Below, one piece after another: positions 6,548 to 15,644 of a stretch of 18,005 bases of DNA (position 1 is its first letter; each line of letters begins with the position of its first letter). Both the position numbers and the translations under genes were made by a program. Below the pieces are notes generated by a model. The model saw only the letters and a program-made list of their open reading frames with translations. It searched no databases and had not been told where the DNA came from. The stretch is from JAKAWQ01 sp035503055 (GTDB taxonomy: Bacteria; Pseudomonadota; Alphaproteobacteria; Acetobacterales; Acetobacteraceae), in the NCBI GenBank assembly GCA_035503055.1, contig DATJTV010000367.1, forward strand, positions 1 to 18,005, given 5' to 3'.

Positions 6548-7254
6548 AAAGCTTGCTTCTGGAGGGCGAAGAGCTGCGCGCAGCCAGTGCGGGCGAAGGA
6601 GAGGAGGGACAGGAAGTCGGGCTCGGAGAAGGTCTTGCGTTCGGCCGTGCCCTGGATCTCGACGATGCCGCCGGCCTCGGTGAGGACGAAGTTGGCATCG
6701 GCGTCGGCGGAGGAATCCTCGGCGTAGTCGAGATCGAGCGCGGCGGTGCCTTCGACGATGCCGCAGGAAACGGCGGCGACTTGGCCGGTGAGGGGCGAGC
6801 GGGGGATCACCTTCATCCGCTCGAGGTGGCGGAGTGCGAGGACGAGGGCGACGTAGCCGCCGGTGATGGCGGCGCAGCGGGTGCCGCCGTCGGCGTTCAG
6901 CACGTCGCAGTCGATGGTGATGGTGACCTCGCCCAAGCGGGCGCGGTCCACCACCGCGCGCAAGGAGCGCCCGATCAGGCGCTGGATCTCCTGGGTGCGG
7001 CCGGACTGGCGGCCGCGGGCGGCCTCGCGGTCGCCGCGGGTGTGGGTGGCGCGCGGCAGCATGCCGTACTCGGCGGTGACCCAGCCCTGGCCGGAATTGC
7101 GGAGGAAGGGCGGGACCTTGCCCTCGACGCTGGCGGCGCAGAGGACCTCGGTGCCACCCATGCGGATGAGGCAGGAGCCCTCGGCGTGGTGGGCGAAGCC
7201 GGGGGTGAAGGAGATGTCGCGCAGGGCGTCGGCGGCACGGCCGGAGGGGCGCAT
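6526..7254 (-). CDS. rph: Ribonuclease PH
   Basis: This 242-aa phosphorolytic 3'-5' exoribonuclease trims tRNA precursor 3' ends using phosphate and assembles as a hexamer. Family signatures run the full length: RPSGRAADALRDISFTPGF at the start, GTEVLCAASVEGKVPPF, GWVTAEYGMLPRATHTR, then the phosphate/RNA-binding SGRTQEIQRLIGRSLRAVVD and the CDVLNADGGTRCAAITGGYVAL block. EIQGTAE comes near the C-terminus. Length and ends match the family, so it is intact, unlike the frameshifted copy of E. coli K-12 strains. No good Shine-Dalgarno precedes the ATG at 7254. The upstream amidase ends 50 nt before it, so the two may share a transcript. Transcription probably ends in the hairpin inside the last codons. 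Confidence 0.96.
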   Translation of the reverse strand: MRPSGRAADALRDISFTPGFAHHAEGSCLIRMGGTEVLCAASVEGKVPPFLRNSGQGWVTAEYGMLPRATHTRGDREAARGRQSGRTQEIQRLIGRSLRAVVDRARLGEVTITIDCDVLNADGGTRCAAITGGYVALVLALRHLERMKVIPRSPLTGQVAAVSCGIVEGTAALDLDYAEDSSADADANFVLTEAGGIVEIQGTAERKTFSEPDFLSLLSFARTGCAQLFALQKQALEHVQHG

Positions 7255-7300
7255 GGCGGGTTCATAGCGCCGGACCGCGGTGGGAGAGAACCCCCCGCCC

Positions 7301-7320
7301 CGCCCTATCCGGCCAGGGCG
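7301..7320 (-). terminator. Weak hairpin at the amidase stop codon
   Basis: CGCCCT (7301-7306) and AGGGCG (7315-7320) form a 6-bp stem with an 8-nt loop that spans the amidase stop. A G/C-rich stretch rather than a T-run follows on the minus strand. It may slow or attenuate transcription into rph but is not a convincing terminator. Confidence 0.22.
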
Positions 7321-8576
7321 GAAGAAACCCAGGCGGCCCAGGCGAGGGTGGCGCGGTCCTCGCCGGCCCGGCCGACGATCTGGATGCCAAGCGGCAGGCC
7401 GCCGGGCCCGGTACCGGCGGGGACGGTGACGCAGGGGAGATGGAGGCTGGTCCAGATGAAATTGAAGACCGGATCGCCGGTCCAGCCGAGGCCCTCGGGC
7501 GCCTCGCCGGGAGCGGCGGGGGTCAGGAGGATGTCGAGGTCCTCCATCGCGATCGGGAAGGCGTTGCGGGCGTCATGGAAGGTCGTGCGGGCGGCGGCGA
7601 GGGTCGGGGCGGACTGGGCGAGGCCGAAATCGAGGCGGTCGAGCAGCTGATCGCTGATCTGGCCGCGGGCGTGGGCGAGCTCCCAGGCCATGGCGCGGGC
7701 GCTCTCGGCGTTCATCACGATGGGGTGGGCGTCGACGAGGCGGGGAATCGGATCCGGGAGCTCGCGATCGGCGAGGTGCGCGCCGGCGCGGGCGAGGGTC
7801 TTGGCGACTTCGGCGAAGAGCGCCTCGGTCTCGGGGGCGGCGTGGGGCCAGGCGGGCGAGCGACAGAGACCGATGCGCGGGGGACGGGGCAGCGCCCGGT
7901 CCGGCTCGCCGAGATCGGCGCCAGAGACGGCAGCGGCGAGGAGCGCGCAGTCGGCGGTGCTGCGGGCGAGGACGCCGATCGTGTCGAGGCTGTCGGACAT
8001 CAGCTTCATGCCGGCGCGGCTGATCAGGCCGAAGCTCGGCTTGAAGCCGACGACGCCGCAGAACGCGGCGGGGCGGATCACGCTGCCGGCCGTCTGGGTG
8101 CCGAAGGCGAAGGGGAAGAAGAAGTCGGCCACACCGGCGGCCGAGCCGGAGGAGGAGCCGCCGGGCGTATGGGCGGGATTGGCGGGGTTGGCGGTGGGGC
8201 CCGGTTTGCGGGTGGCGAACTCGGTGGTGACGGTCTTGCCGATGACGGCAGCGCCGGCGGAGCGGGCGGCGGCGACGGCGGCGGCATCGGCGCGCGGGCG
8301 CCAGTCGCGCCAGATTGGAGAGCCGTATTCGCTTGGCATATCAGCGGTATCGAGCACGTCCTTCACGCCGAGCGGGAGGCCGTGGAGGGGGCCGGGAAGA
8401 GCAGCGGAAGCAGATGTGCGGGCGGCGGAGGGGTCGAGGAAGGCGAAGGCGTGCACCGTTGGCTCGCGGGCGGCGATGCGGGCGAGGCAGGCCTCCGTCA
8501 GCGCCTCTGGGCGGAGTTTCCCGCTCCGGATGAGGGCGGCGGCTTCGGTTGCGGTGAGGCGGGAAGGGTCCTGCAT
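7305..8576 (-). CDS. Amidase-signature family hydrolase
   Basis: This is a 423-aa protein from the ATG at 8576. The frame is open to an ATG at 8624, but homologues usually begin near the MQDPSRLTATEAA segment. It belongs to the amidase-signature superfamily, which hydrolyses C-N bonds with a Ser-cisSer-Lys triad. All three residues are visible: Lys72 in LPLGVKDV, Ser141 in TPGGSSSGSAAG and Ser165 in FGTQTAGSVIRPAAF. The mid-length size and lack of GatA-specific features argue against the glutamyl-tRNA amidotransferase subunit, and gatB/gatC are not nearby. It could act on aryl or aliphatic amides; the substrate cannot be told from sequence. It sits between rph and hrcA, a place where these genes are commonly direct neighbours in alphaproteobacteria, and is divergent from hrcA. 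Confidence 0.87.
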   Translation of the reverse strand: MQDPSRLTATEAAALIRSGKLRPEALTEACLARIAAREPTVHAFAFLDPSAARTSASAALPGPLHGLPLGVKDVLDTADMPSEYGSPIWRDWRPRADAAAVAAARSAGAAVIGKTVTTEFATRKPGPTANPANPAHTPGGSSSGSAAGVADFFFPFAFGTQTAGSVIRPAAFCGVVGFKPSFGLISRAGMKLMSDSLDTIGVLARSTADCALLAAAVSGADLGEPDRALPRPPRIGLCRSPAWPHAAPETEALFAEVAKTLARAGAHLADRELPDPIPRLVDAHPIVMNAESARAMAWELAHARGQISDQLLDRLDFGLAQSAPTLAAARTTFHDARNAFPIAMEDLDILLTPAAPGEAPEGLGWTGDPVFNFIWTSLHLPCVTVPAGTGPGGLPLGIQIVGRAGEDRATLAWAAWVSSALAG

Positions 8577-8679
8577 GGGCCGATAGTGCGCTGGGCGAGG
8601 CGGGATGGAAATTGCCGGGGCCATTGCTATTTGGCGCGATGCCCGAAGGCGTAGAGTGGCGCGGGGGAAGGGAAGCGGA

Positions 8680-9777
8680 ATGGCGATGGATCAGCCGACG
8701 GGGCCGAAGCCGGGCGCCCTGGGAGCGCAGGGTGCGGCGCGGTTGGCGGGCGGGCTCGATGCCCGTTCGGCCGCGATCCTGCGCGAGATCGTCGAGCAGT
8801 ATGTCGAGACCGGGGAGCCGGTGGGGAGCCGGACGCTCTCGCGGCTGCTGCCGATCGCGCTCTCGCCGGCGACCATCCGCAACGTGATGGCCGACCTCAC
8901 CGATGCCGGCCTGCTCTTTGCGCCGCACACCTCGGCCGGCAGGTTGCCTACCGAGCGGGGATTGCGGCTCTTCGTCGATGGGCTTTTGCAGTTCGGTGAG
9001 CTCACGGAGGACGAGCGCGGGACGATCAGCGCCGCACTCGGAGCGGCGGGGCGGAGCCTCGAGGACACGCTGGCCGAGGCGGGCAGCCTGCTCGCCGGGC
9101 TCTCGGCGGCGGCGGGCCTCGTGCTGGCGCCGAAATCGGAAGGGCCGGTGAAGCATATCGAGTTCGTCCCGCTCGGCGAGCGGCGGGCGCTCGTCGTGCT
9201 GGTGAGCGCGGACGGGCATGTCGAGAACCGGGTGATCGAGACGCCGCCGGGCTTGCCGCTCTCGGCGCTGCAGGAGGCGGGGAATTTCCTCAATGCGCGG
9301 CTGGCGGGCCGGACGCTCGCCGAGCTGCGAGGTGCCGTGGCCGAGGAGATGGCGGCGGACCGCACGACGCTGGATGGGCTGGCGGCGGGGGTGGTCGAGG
9401 CGGGACTCGCGACCTGGACCGGCGAAGGGCGGGGCGCCAGCCTGATCGTGCGCGGCCAGGCGCGGCTCTTGGCGGACGTGACGGAGATCGAGCGGCTGGA
9501 GAGCATCCAGCTTCTGTTCGAGCGGCTGGAAACCGAGGAGACGATCCTCCGGCTGCTCGAGCTGGCCGACCAATCGGAAGGGGTGCGGATCTTCATCGGC
9601 GCCGAGAGCGGGCTGTTCGGCACCTCGGGGGTGGCGATGGTGGTGGCGCCGGCGCGCAACGCCGCGAACCGCATTGTGGGCGCGATCGGGGTGATCGGGC
9701 CGACGCGGATCAATTACGGCCGGATCATTCCGGTGGTCGATTATACGGCCCGGGTGATCGGGCGGCTGCTAGGGTAA
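8680..9777 (+). CDS. hrcA: Heat-inducible transcription repressor HrcA
   Basis: This 365-aa repressor binds CIRCE operators (inverted repeats before groES and sometimes dnaK) and is kept active by GroEL. The N-terminal winged helix-turn-helix is clear: ILREIVEQYVETGEPVGSR, then the LSPATIRNVMADLTDAGLL recognition region, then SAGRLPTERGLRLFVD (about residues 25-100). The inserted dimerisation and GAF-like domains follow, ending with IRIFIG-type, FGTSGVAMVVAP and GVIGPTRINYGRIIPVVDYTA segments. The ATG at 8680 has GGGAAG close upstream; a second ATG two codons later is equally usable. No CIRCE copy is visible before hrcA or elsewhere in the window, so its target is probably groESL at another locus. 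The 103-nt spacer to the divergent amidase has no clear promoter pair, only a GCTATTT at 8626-8632. Confidence 0.95.
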   Translation: MAMDQPTGPKPGALGAQGAARLAGGLDARSAAILREIVEQYVETGEPVGSRTLSRLLPIALSPATIRNVMADLTDAGLLFAPHTSAGRLPTERGLRLFVDGLLQFGELTEDERGTISAALGAAGRSLEDTLAEAGSLLAGLSAAAGLVLAPKSEGPVKHIEFVPLGERRALVVLVSADGHVENRVIETPPGLPLSALQEAGNFLNARLAGRTLAELRGAVAEEMAADRTTLDGLAAGVVEAGLATWTGEGRGASLIVRGQARLLADVTEIERLESIQLLFERLETEETILRLLELADQSEGVRIFIGAESGLFGTSGVAMVVAPARNAANRIVGAIGVIGPTRINYGRIIPVVDYTARVIGRLLG

Positions 9778-9796
9778 GGACGGCTTGTGCGAAGGC

Positions 9797-9821
9797 GCGC
9801 GGCATCTTAACTGAGCCGCGC
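9797..9821 (+). other. Stem-loop abutting the grpE start codon
   Basis: GCGCGGC (9797-9803) and GCCGCGC (9815-9821) form a perfect 7-bp stem with an 11-nt A/T-richer loop, ending two bases before the grpE ATG. The place where a Shine-Dalgarno sequence should lie is inside the stem and loop, and no good one is seen. It could limit grpE translation, possibly in a temperature-dependent way, or be a chance GC-rich pairing. Confidence 0.35.
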
Positions 9822-9822
9822 C

Positions 9823-10476
9823 ATGATGATGCACGAACCCGAAATGCAGGATCCCAATCCGGCGAACGACGATGCCGGGGCCGGGGCGCGGGCGATGCCC
9901 GAGACGCCGGAGGAGCTGATGCGGGCGGCGAGCGCCCGCATCAACGAGCTCGAGGCCGAAAAGGAGTCGTTTCGCGACCGCTGGATGCGCGCGGAGGCGG
10001 AGATCGCCAATGTGCGGGCGCGGACGAAGCGGGAGGTCGAGGATTCGCGGCTCTTCGCCGTGCAGAAATTCGCCCGCGACATCGTCGAGGCGGCGGAGAA
10101 TTTGCGGCGGGGGCTCGATAGCCTGCCCAAGCCGGCGAGCGGGGAGCCGGAGGTCGTGAGCCGGCTGCGCGAGGGGTTCGAGGGCATCGAGCGGGGGCTG
10201 ATCGCGGCGCTGGAGCGCAACGGGATCAGGCGGGAGGACCCGACCGGGGCCGCGTTCGATCCCAACCTGCACCAGGCGATGGCGGAGCAGGAGAGCCTCG
10301 AGCACCCGCCGGGCACGGTGCTGGCGGCCTGGACGCCGGCATGGACCCTGAACGGGCGGCTGCTCAAGCCGGCGATGGTGGTCGTCGCCAAGGGCGAGCC
10401 GGCCGAGATCGCCCCGCCGTCGAGCGCCCCCGGGGCCAAGCCGGGGACGGCCTCCGGCTTCGACCGGACTGCCTGA
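9823..10476 (+). CDS. grpE: Nucleotide exchange factor GrpE
   Basis: This 217-aa co-chaperone releases ADP from DnaK and acts as a dimer in the cytoplasm. An acidic, low-complexity N-terminus (1-30) leads into a long charged coiled-coil (about 30-90) containing RDRWMRAEAEIANVRARTKREVEDSR in pieces typical of GrpE. A four-helix part with FARDIVEAAENLRRGL follows. The beta domain that touches DnaK is at about 130-190, with FDPNLHQAM, GTVLAAWTPAWTLNGR and LLKPAMVVVAKG. Three ATG codons run in a row at 9823-9831, so the exact start could be any of them. It lies 45 nt after hrcA and 151 nt before dnaK, in the classical hrcA-grpE-dnaK-dnaJ order. Confidence 0.95.
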   Translation: MMMHEPEMQDPNPANDDAGAGARAMPETPEELMRAASARINELEAEKESFRDRWMRAEAEIANVRARTKREVEDSRLFAVQKFARDIVEAAENLRRGLDSLPKPASGEPEVVSRLREGFEGIERGLIAALERNGIRREDPTGAAFDPNLHQAMAEQESLEHPPGTVLAAWTPAWTLNGRLLKPAMVVVAKGEPAEIAPPSSAPGAKPGTASGFDRTA

Positions 10477-10524
10477 TGGGCCTGCGAGTCCGCCGCGGAA
10501 TCGCTGCTTATCGCCGTTCGGGGC

Positions 10525-10551
10525 CTTGTCCGGGAAACGCCCTCTCAATAC
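10525..10551 (+). promoter_or_regulatory. Candidate RpoH (sigma-32) promoter before dnaK
   Basis: Within the 151-nt grpE-dnaK spacer, CTTGTC (10525-10530) and CTCAATAC (10544-10551) are separated by 13 nt. This resembles the heat-shock consensus CTTGAA-N13-15-CCCCATNT, with four of six and four of seven defined bases matching. Position and gene function support it; the match itself is only moderate. Transcription would start about 70 nt before the dnaK ATG. Confidence 0.4.
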
Positions 10552-10627
10552 ATGAACACCACTATCCAGAACCCGGGGAAGCGGGCGGTGCTTCGGGCCG
10601 GCCGCATCCGCTGAAAGGAGACTTCGC

Positions 10628-12562
<1,935 letters not shown>

Positions 12563-12607
12563 CCGTTTGCGCGTCGTTCAGTATGGCGGAGGGCGATAGC
12601 GAGGGAA

Positions 12608-12631
12608 GCCGTATCGCAAGCGCGATACGGC
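12608..12631 (+). other. Stem-loop in the dnaK-dnaJ spacer
   Basis: GCCGTATCGC (12608-12617) and GCGATACGGC (12622-12631) form a perfect 10-bp stem with a 4-nt loop, 45 nt after the dnaK stop. No T-run follows, so it is not a standard intrinsic terminator. Plausible roles are stabilising the dnaK 3' end after processing or lowering read-through into dnaJ. Confidence 0.5.
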
Positions 12632-12687
12632 GCCCGCGTCTCCGGTACGGGCAGGAATCCGCGAACATTTCCAGCGATTTTGATGAG

Positions 12688-12708
12688 CGCGCCTGCGATG
12701 CGGGCGCG
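12688..12708 (+). other. Second stem-loop just upstream of dnaJ
   Basis: CGCGCC (12688-12693) and GGCGCG (12703-12708) pair around a 9-nt loop, 14 nt before the dnaJ ATG. A short in-frame reading of 10 codons (12683-12715, MSAPAMRARE) ends seven bases before dnaJ, and no proper Shine-Dalgarno is seen. The remainder of the 160-nt spacer contains nothing else recognisable. Function is uncertain. Confidence 0.28.
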
Positions 12709-12722
12709 GGAATGAACTGACG

Positions 12723-13865
12723 ATGGCGAAGCAGGATTACTACGCCACGCTCGGCCTTCCGCGCGACGCGGGGGCCGAGGACATGAAGAAGGCCTATCGC
12801 AAGCTCGCCATGCAGTACCACCCGGACCGCAACCCGGGGGACAAGGCGGCCGAGGCGCGGTTCAAGGAGATCAACGAAGCCTACGACGTGCTCAAGGACG
12901 AGCAGAAACGGGCGGCGTACGACCGCTACGGCCACGCTGCGTTCGAGCAAGGCGCAGGCGGCGCGGGGGGCTTCGACTTCGCGGCGGGCGCCGGGCTCGG
13001 CGACATTTTCGATCAGATGTTCGGCGAGTTCATGGGCGGGCGCCGCGGTGCGGGAAGAGGGCCGCGACCGGGATCGGATCTGCGCCAGACCGTCGAGATC
13101 GACCTCGCGGAGGCCTTCGCGGGGACCAAGACGCAGCTCCGCGTGGCGACGCGGGTGCGCTGCGATGCCTGCAACGGCACCGGCTCGGAGAGCAAGGAGC
13201 GGGCGCCGGATACCTGCGCGACCTGCGGCGGAATGGGCAAGGTGCGCGCGCAGCAGGGCTTCTTCGTCATCGAGCGCACCTGCCCGACCTGCGGCGGCGC
13301 GGGCCGCGTGATTCGCAATCCGTGCCGCATGTGCGGCGGCTCGGGGACGGTGGCGCGCGAGCGCTCGCTCCAGGTCAGCGTCCCGGCCGGGGTGGAGGAC
13401 GGGACGCGCATCCGCCTCGCGGGCGAGGGCGAGGCGGGAGCGCGCGGCGCGCCGCCCGGCGATCTCTACGTGCACGTGGCGATCCGGCCGCATCCGCTCT
13501 TTCAGCGCGACGGCGCCAATATCTTCTGCCGCGTGCCGCTCAGGATGACGCAGGCCGCACTCGGCGCCGAGGTGGAAGTGCCGGTGATCGACGGCAGCCG
13601 CGCCAAGCTGAAGATCCCGCCCGGCACGCAGGGCGGCGACCAGTTCCGGCTCAAGGCCAAGGGATTCTCCGTGCTGCGCAGCGCGGCGCGCGGCGATATG
13701 TACGTGCAGGTCGCCGTGGAGACGCCGCTTCACCTGACGCGCCGCCAGCGCGAGCTGCTCGAGGAATTCGAGGAGGAGGCCGCCGGGAACACGAAGGGTC
13801 ACCCGGAATCGGAAGGCTTCTTCGCCCGCGTGCGGGAGTTCTTCGAGAACGGCGGGCGGGGTTGA
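12723..13865 (+). CDS. dnaJ: Co-chaperone DnaJ (Hsp40, type I)
   Basis: This 380-aa protein stimulates the DnaK ATPase and delivers unfolded clients. The J domain (residues 4-70) has the essential HPD at 33-35 and KLAMQYHPDRNPGD. A glycine/phenylalanine-rich linker follows (about 75-110, GAGGAGGFDFAAGAG). The zinc-binding domain (about 147-208) keeps all four CxxCxGxG repeats: CDACNGTG, CATCGGMG, CPTCGGAG and CRMCGGSG. Two C-terminal beta domains and a short dimerisation tail complete a normal type I architecture. The start gives the standard MAKQDYYATLGL. The spacing from dnaK is wide (160 nt) for this operon, and the ribosome-binding site is weak. Its TGA overlaps the TTG start of the next gene. 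Confidence 0.97.
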   Translation: MAKQDYYATLGLPRDAGAEDMKKAYRKLAMQYHPDRNPGDKAAEARFKEINEAYDVLKDEQKRAAYDRYGHAAFEQGAGGAGGFDFAAGAGLGDIFDQMFGEFMGGRRGAGRGPRPGSDLRQTVEIDLAEAFAGTKTQLRVATRVRCDACNGTGSESKERAPDTCATCGGMGKVRAQQGFFVIERTCPTCGGAGRVIRNPCRMCGGSGTVARERSLQVSVPAGVEDGTRIRLAGEGEAGARGAPPGDLYVHVAIRPHPLFQRDGANIFCRVPLRMTQAALGAEVEVPVIDGSRAKLKIPPGTQGGDQFRLKAKGFSVLRSAARGDMYVQVAVETPLHLTRRQRELLEEFEEEAAGNTKGHPESEGFFARVREFFENGGRG

Positions 13866-14962
13866 GGTTCAGCAACTTCCTCTTCCCCGAGAGCCGCGAC
13901 CCCGCGCGCGACGGCCAGGTGATCGACGAGACCTTGCGCGAGGCGCGGCTCTCCGAGACGCTCGGGGTCGAGGTGATCTGGCTCGCCGAGCATCATTTCG
14001 ACGGTATCTGCGCCTATGTCGACCCGGTGAGCTTCGCCGCTGCGCTCGCGGCGGCGACGCGGCGGGTGAAGATCGGGTTCGCGGTGGCCCAGATGTCGTT
14101 GCATCATCCGATCCGCATGGCCGAGCAGCTCGCGCTGATCGACAATATCAGCAAGGGCCGGCTGATCGTCGGGCTGGGGCGCGGCACCGCCTACAATATC
14201 TACGACTATCAGGGCTATGGGCTCGACCATTCGGAGGCCGAGGCGCGCCTGGAAGAGGCCGAGGCGATCATGTTCAAGGCCTGGAGCGGCGAAAGCTTCG
14301 AGCACCGCGGCAGATTTTGGAACCTCCGGGTGCCGATGCTGCGCCCGCGCCCCTATACGAGGCCGCATCCTTATGTGATCCGCTCGGCCTCGAGCGAGGA
14401 GGGGATGCGGCGGATCGCGCGCCGGGGACAGCCGTTCATGATGAACGTGCAGTCGAACGCGGTGATGCGCCGGCGGATGGAGCTCTATTGCCGCATTTTG
14501 CGTGAGCAGGGAAGCGACGAGGCGGCGGTGGCAAAGAACCTCGCGCAGTGCTGGGCGTGGCGCAACGTGTTCGTGGCCGAGACCGACGCGGAGGCGGAGC
14601 GGATCGCGGGCCCGGCGTTCGCGGCGATGCAGGAGCACCGCCAGGCCATGCGCAAGCGCGTCCTCGAGGAGCAGGGGCTTTCGATCGTGCCGGCGGCGGC
14701 TCCCGGTGCGGCGCCGCCGGCGCACGCGCTGGCCGAGCATGCGCTGATCGCGGGCTCGCCGGCGACGGTCGCGGAGGCGCTTGCGGAGATCGAGGCGATC
14801 GGGTTCGGCGGACTGATCCTGCAGTTCCGGCTGGGGCCGATGGAATACGAGGACGCGGCGCAGAGCCTGACGCTCTTCATGGAGAAGGTGGCGCCGGAGT
14901 TCGCACGGACGGCGGCGGATGCTCTCAGCCGAGGAGCCAGCGCACCAGAAGCGGGACCATGA
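13862..14962 (+). CDS. LLM-class (luciferase-like) flavin-dependent oxidoreductase
   Basis: This 366-aa protein belongs to the bacterial luciferase-like monooxygenase family, TIM-barrel enzymes that use reduced FMN or F420 supplied by a separate reductase. It shows the MRFSNFLFPESRDP beginning, GVEVIWLAEHHFDG, VKIGFAVAQMSLHHPIRMAEQLALID and ISKGRLIVGLGRG. VIRSASSEEGMRRIARRGQPF follows, and a terminal GFGGLILQFRLGPM. The only sensible start is TTG at 13862, sharing TTGA with the dnaJ stop, so translation is probably coupled to dnaJ. The next in-frame ATG would delete the first barrel strands. The substrate is unknown and no partner reductase is nearby. Its last 38 bp overlap the convergent lrgB gene. 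A link with the chaperone operon may be only positional. Confidence 0.85.
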   Translation: MRFSNFLFPESRDPARDGQVIDETLREARLSETLGVEVIWLAEHHFDGICAYVDPVSFAAALAAATRRVKIGFAVAQMSLHHPIRMAEQLALIDNISKGRLIVGLGRGTAYNIYDYQGYGLDHSEAEARLEEAEAIMFKAWSGESFEHRGRFWNLRVPMLRPRPYTRPHPYVIRSASSEEGMRRIARRGQPFMMNVQSNAVMRRRMELYCRILREQGSDEAAVAKNLAQCWAWRNVFVAETDAEAERIAGPAFAAMQEHRQAMRKRVLEEQGLSIVPAAAPGAAPPAHALAEHALIAGSPATVAEALAEIEAIGFGGLILQFRLGPMEYEDAAQSLTLFMEKVAPEFARTAADALSRGASAPEAGP

Positions 14963-15644
14963 CCGCGGTCATCAGCCCGTTGAGCCCGATCGCAAGGCCG
15001 CCGAAGGCGCCGGCGGTGTCGCTTTCGAGCAGGAGCCGCGCGGTTGCGATGCCGTGCGCCGCGGTGCCGGCGGCGAGGCCCTGAGCGCGCCGGTCGCGGA
15101 CGCGGAGAAGGCGGAAGAACGGCAGCGCGATCGCGGCCCCGAAGATACCGGTGAGCAGGACGAAGATCGCCGTGAGCGCGGGGAGGCCGCCGAGATCCTG
15201 GGAGATCCCCATGGCGATCGGCGTGGTGACGGATTTCGGCGCGATCGAAATCACCACCGCGTGCGGCGCGCCGAGTGCGGCGACGATCAGCATCGCGGAG
15301 AGCGCGGCGGCGAGCGAGCCCGCGATCATGGAAGCGAGGATCGGCAGCAGGTTGCGGCGCATGGTCGCGAGGTTGGCGTACATCGGCACGGCGAGTGCGA
15401 CGGTCGCCGGGCCGAGGAGGAACTGCACGTACTGCGCCCCATTGAAGTAGCTGCGGTAGGAAGTGCCGGTCGCGATCAGCGCGACGACGAGGATCGCCAT
15501 CGCGAGCATGATCGGATTGGACCAGCCAGCGTGGCCGGCGCGCGCGTCGAGCCAGCTCGCTGCCTGCCAGGCGAGGAGCGTAGCGGTGAGGCCGAGCAGC
15601 GGCCCGCTCTGCAGATAGACCCAGGCGTGATAGAGGCCGGGCAT
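14925..15644 (-). CDS. lrgB: LrgB/CidB-type membrane protein
   Basis: This 239-aa polytopic inner-membrane protein belongs to the LrgB/CidB/YohK family, associated with holin-like control of murein hydrolase activity and with overflow metabolite (pyruvate or glycolate) transport in some lineages. Several hydrophobic helices are visible, with the family motifs FLLGPATVALAVPMY, VVISIAPKSVTTPIAMGIS, LTGIFGA and GLAAGTAAHGIATARLL in order. The ATG at 15644 shares one base with the lrgA stop (TGATG), the usual coupled arrangement. The frame is open much further upstream, but that part lies over lrgA and has no family similarity. Its 3' end overlaps the convergent flavin oxidoreductase gene by 38 bp. 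Confidence 0.9.
   Translation of the reverse strand: MPGLYHAWVYLQSGPLLGLTATLLAWQAASWLDARAGHAGWSNPIMLAMAILVVALIATGTSYRSYFNGAQYVQFLLGPATVALAVPMYANLATMRRNLLPILASMIAGSLAAALSAMLIVAALGAPHAVVISIAPKSVTTPIAMGISQDLGGLPALTAIFVLLTGIFGAAIALPFFRLLRVRDRRAQGLAAGTAAHGIATARLLLESDTAGAFGGLAIGLNGLMTAVMVPLLVRWLLG

Noticed and set aside
5548..7650. Very long plus-strand open frame over rdgB and rph
   Set aside because: It is Gly/Ala/Glu-rich low-complexity translation of the antisense strand across several well-supported genes and the rph terminator. It is a by-product of high GC.
7440..8654. Glycine-rich plus-strand frame over the amidase
   Set aside because: Its GGxG richness comes from the antisense of Ala/Pro codons. 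The amidase triad on the other strand is intact.
8577..10627. CIRCE operator for HrcA before hrcA, grpE or dnaK
   Set aside because: Neither TTAGCACTC nor GAGTGCTAA, nor a close pair with a 9-nt spacer, is present on either strand in these spacers.
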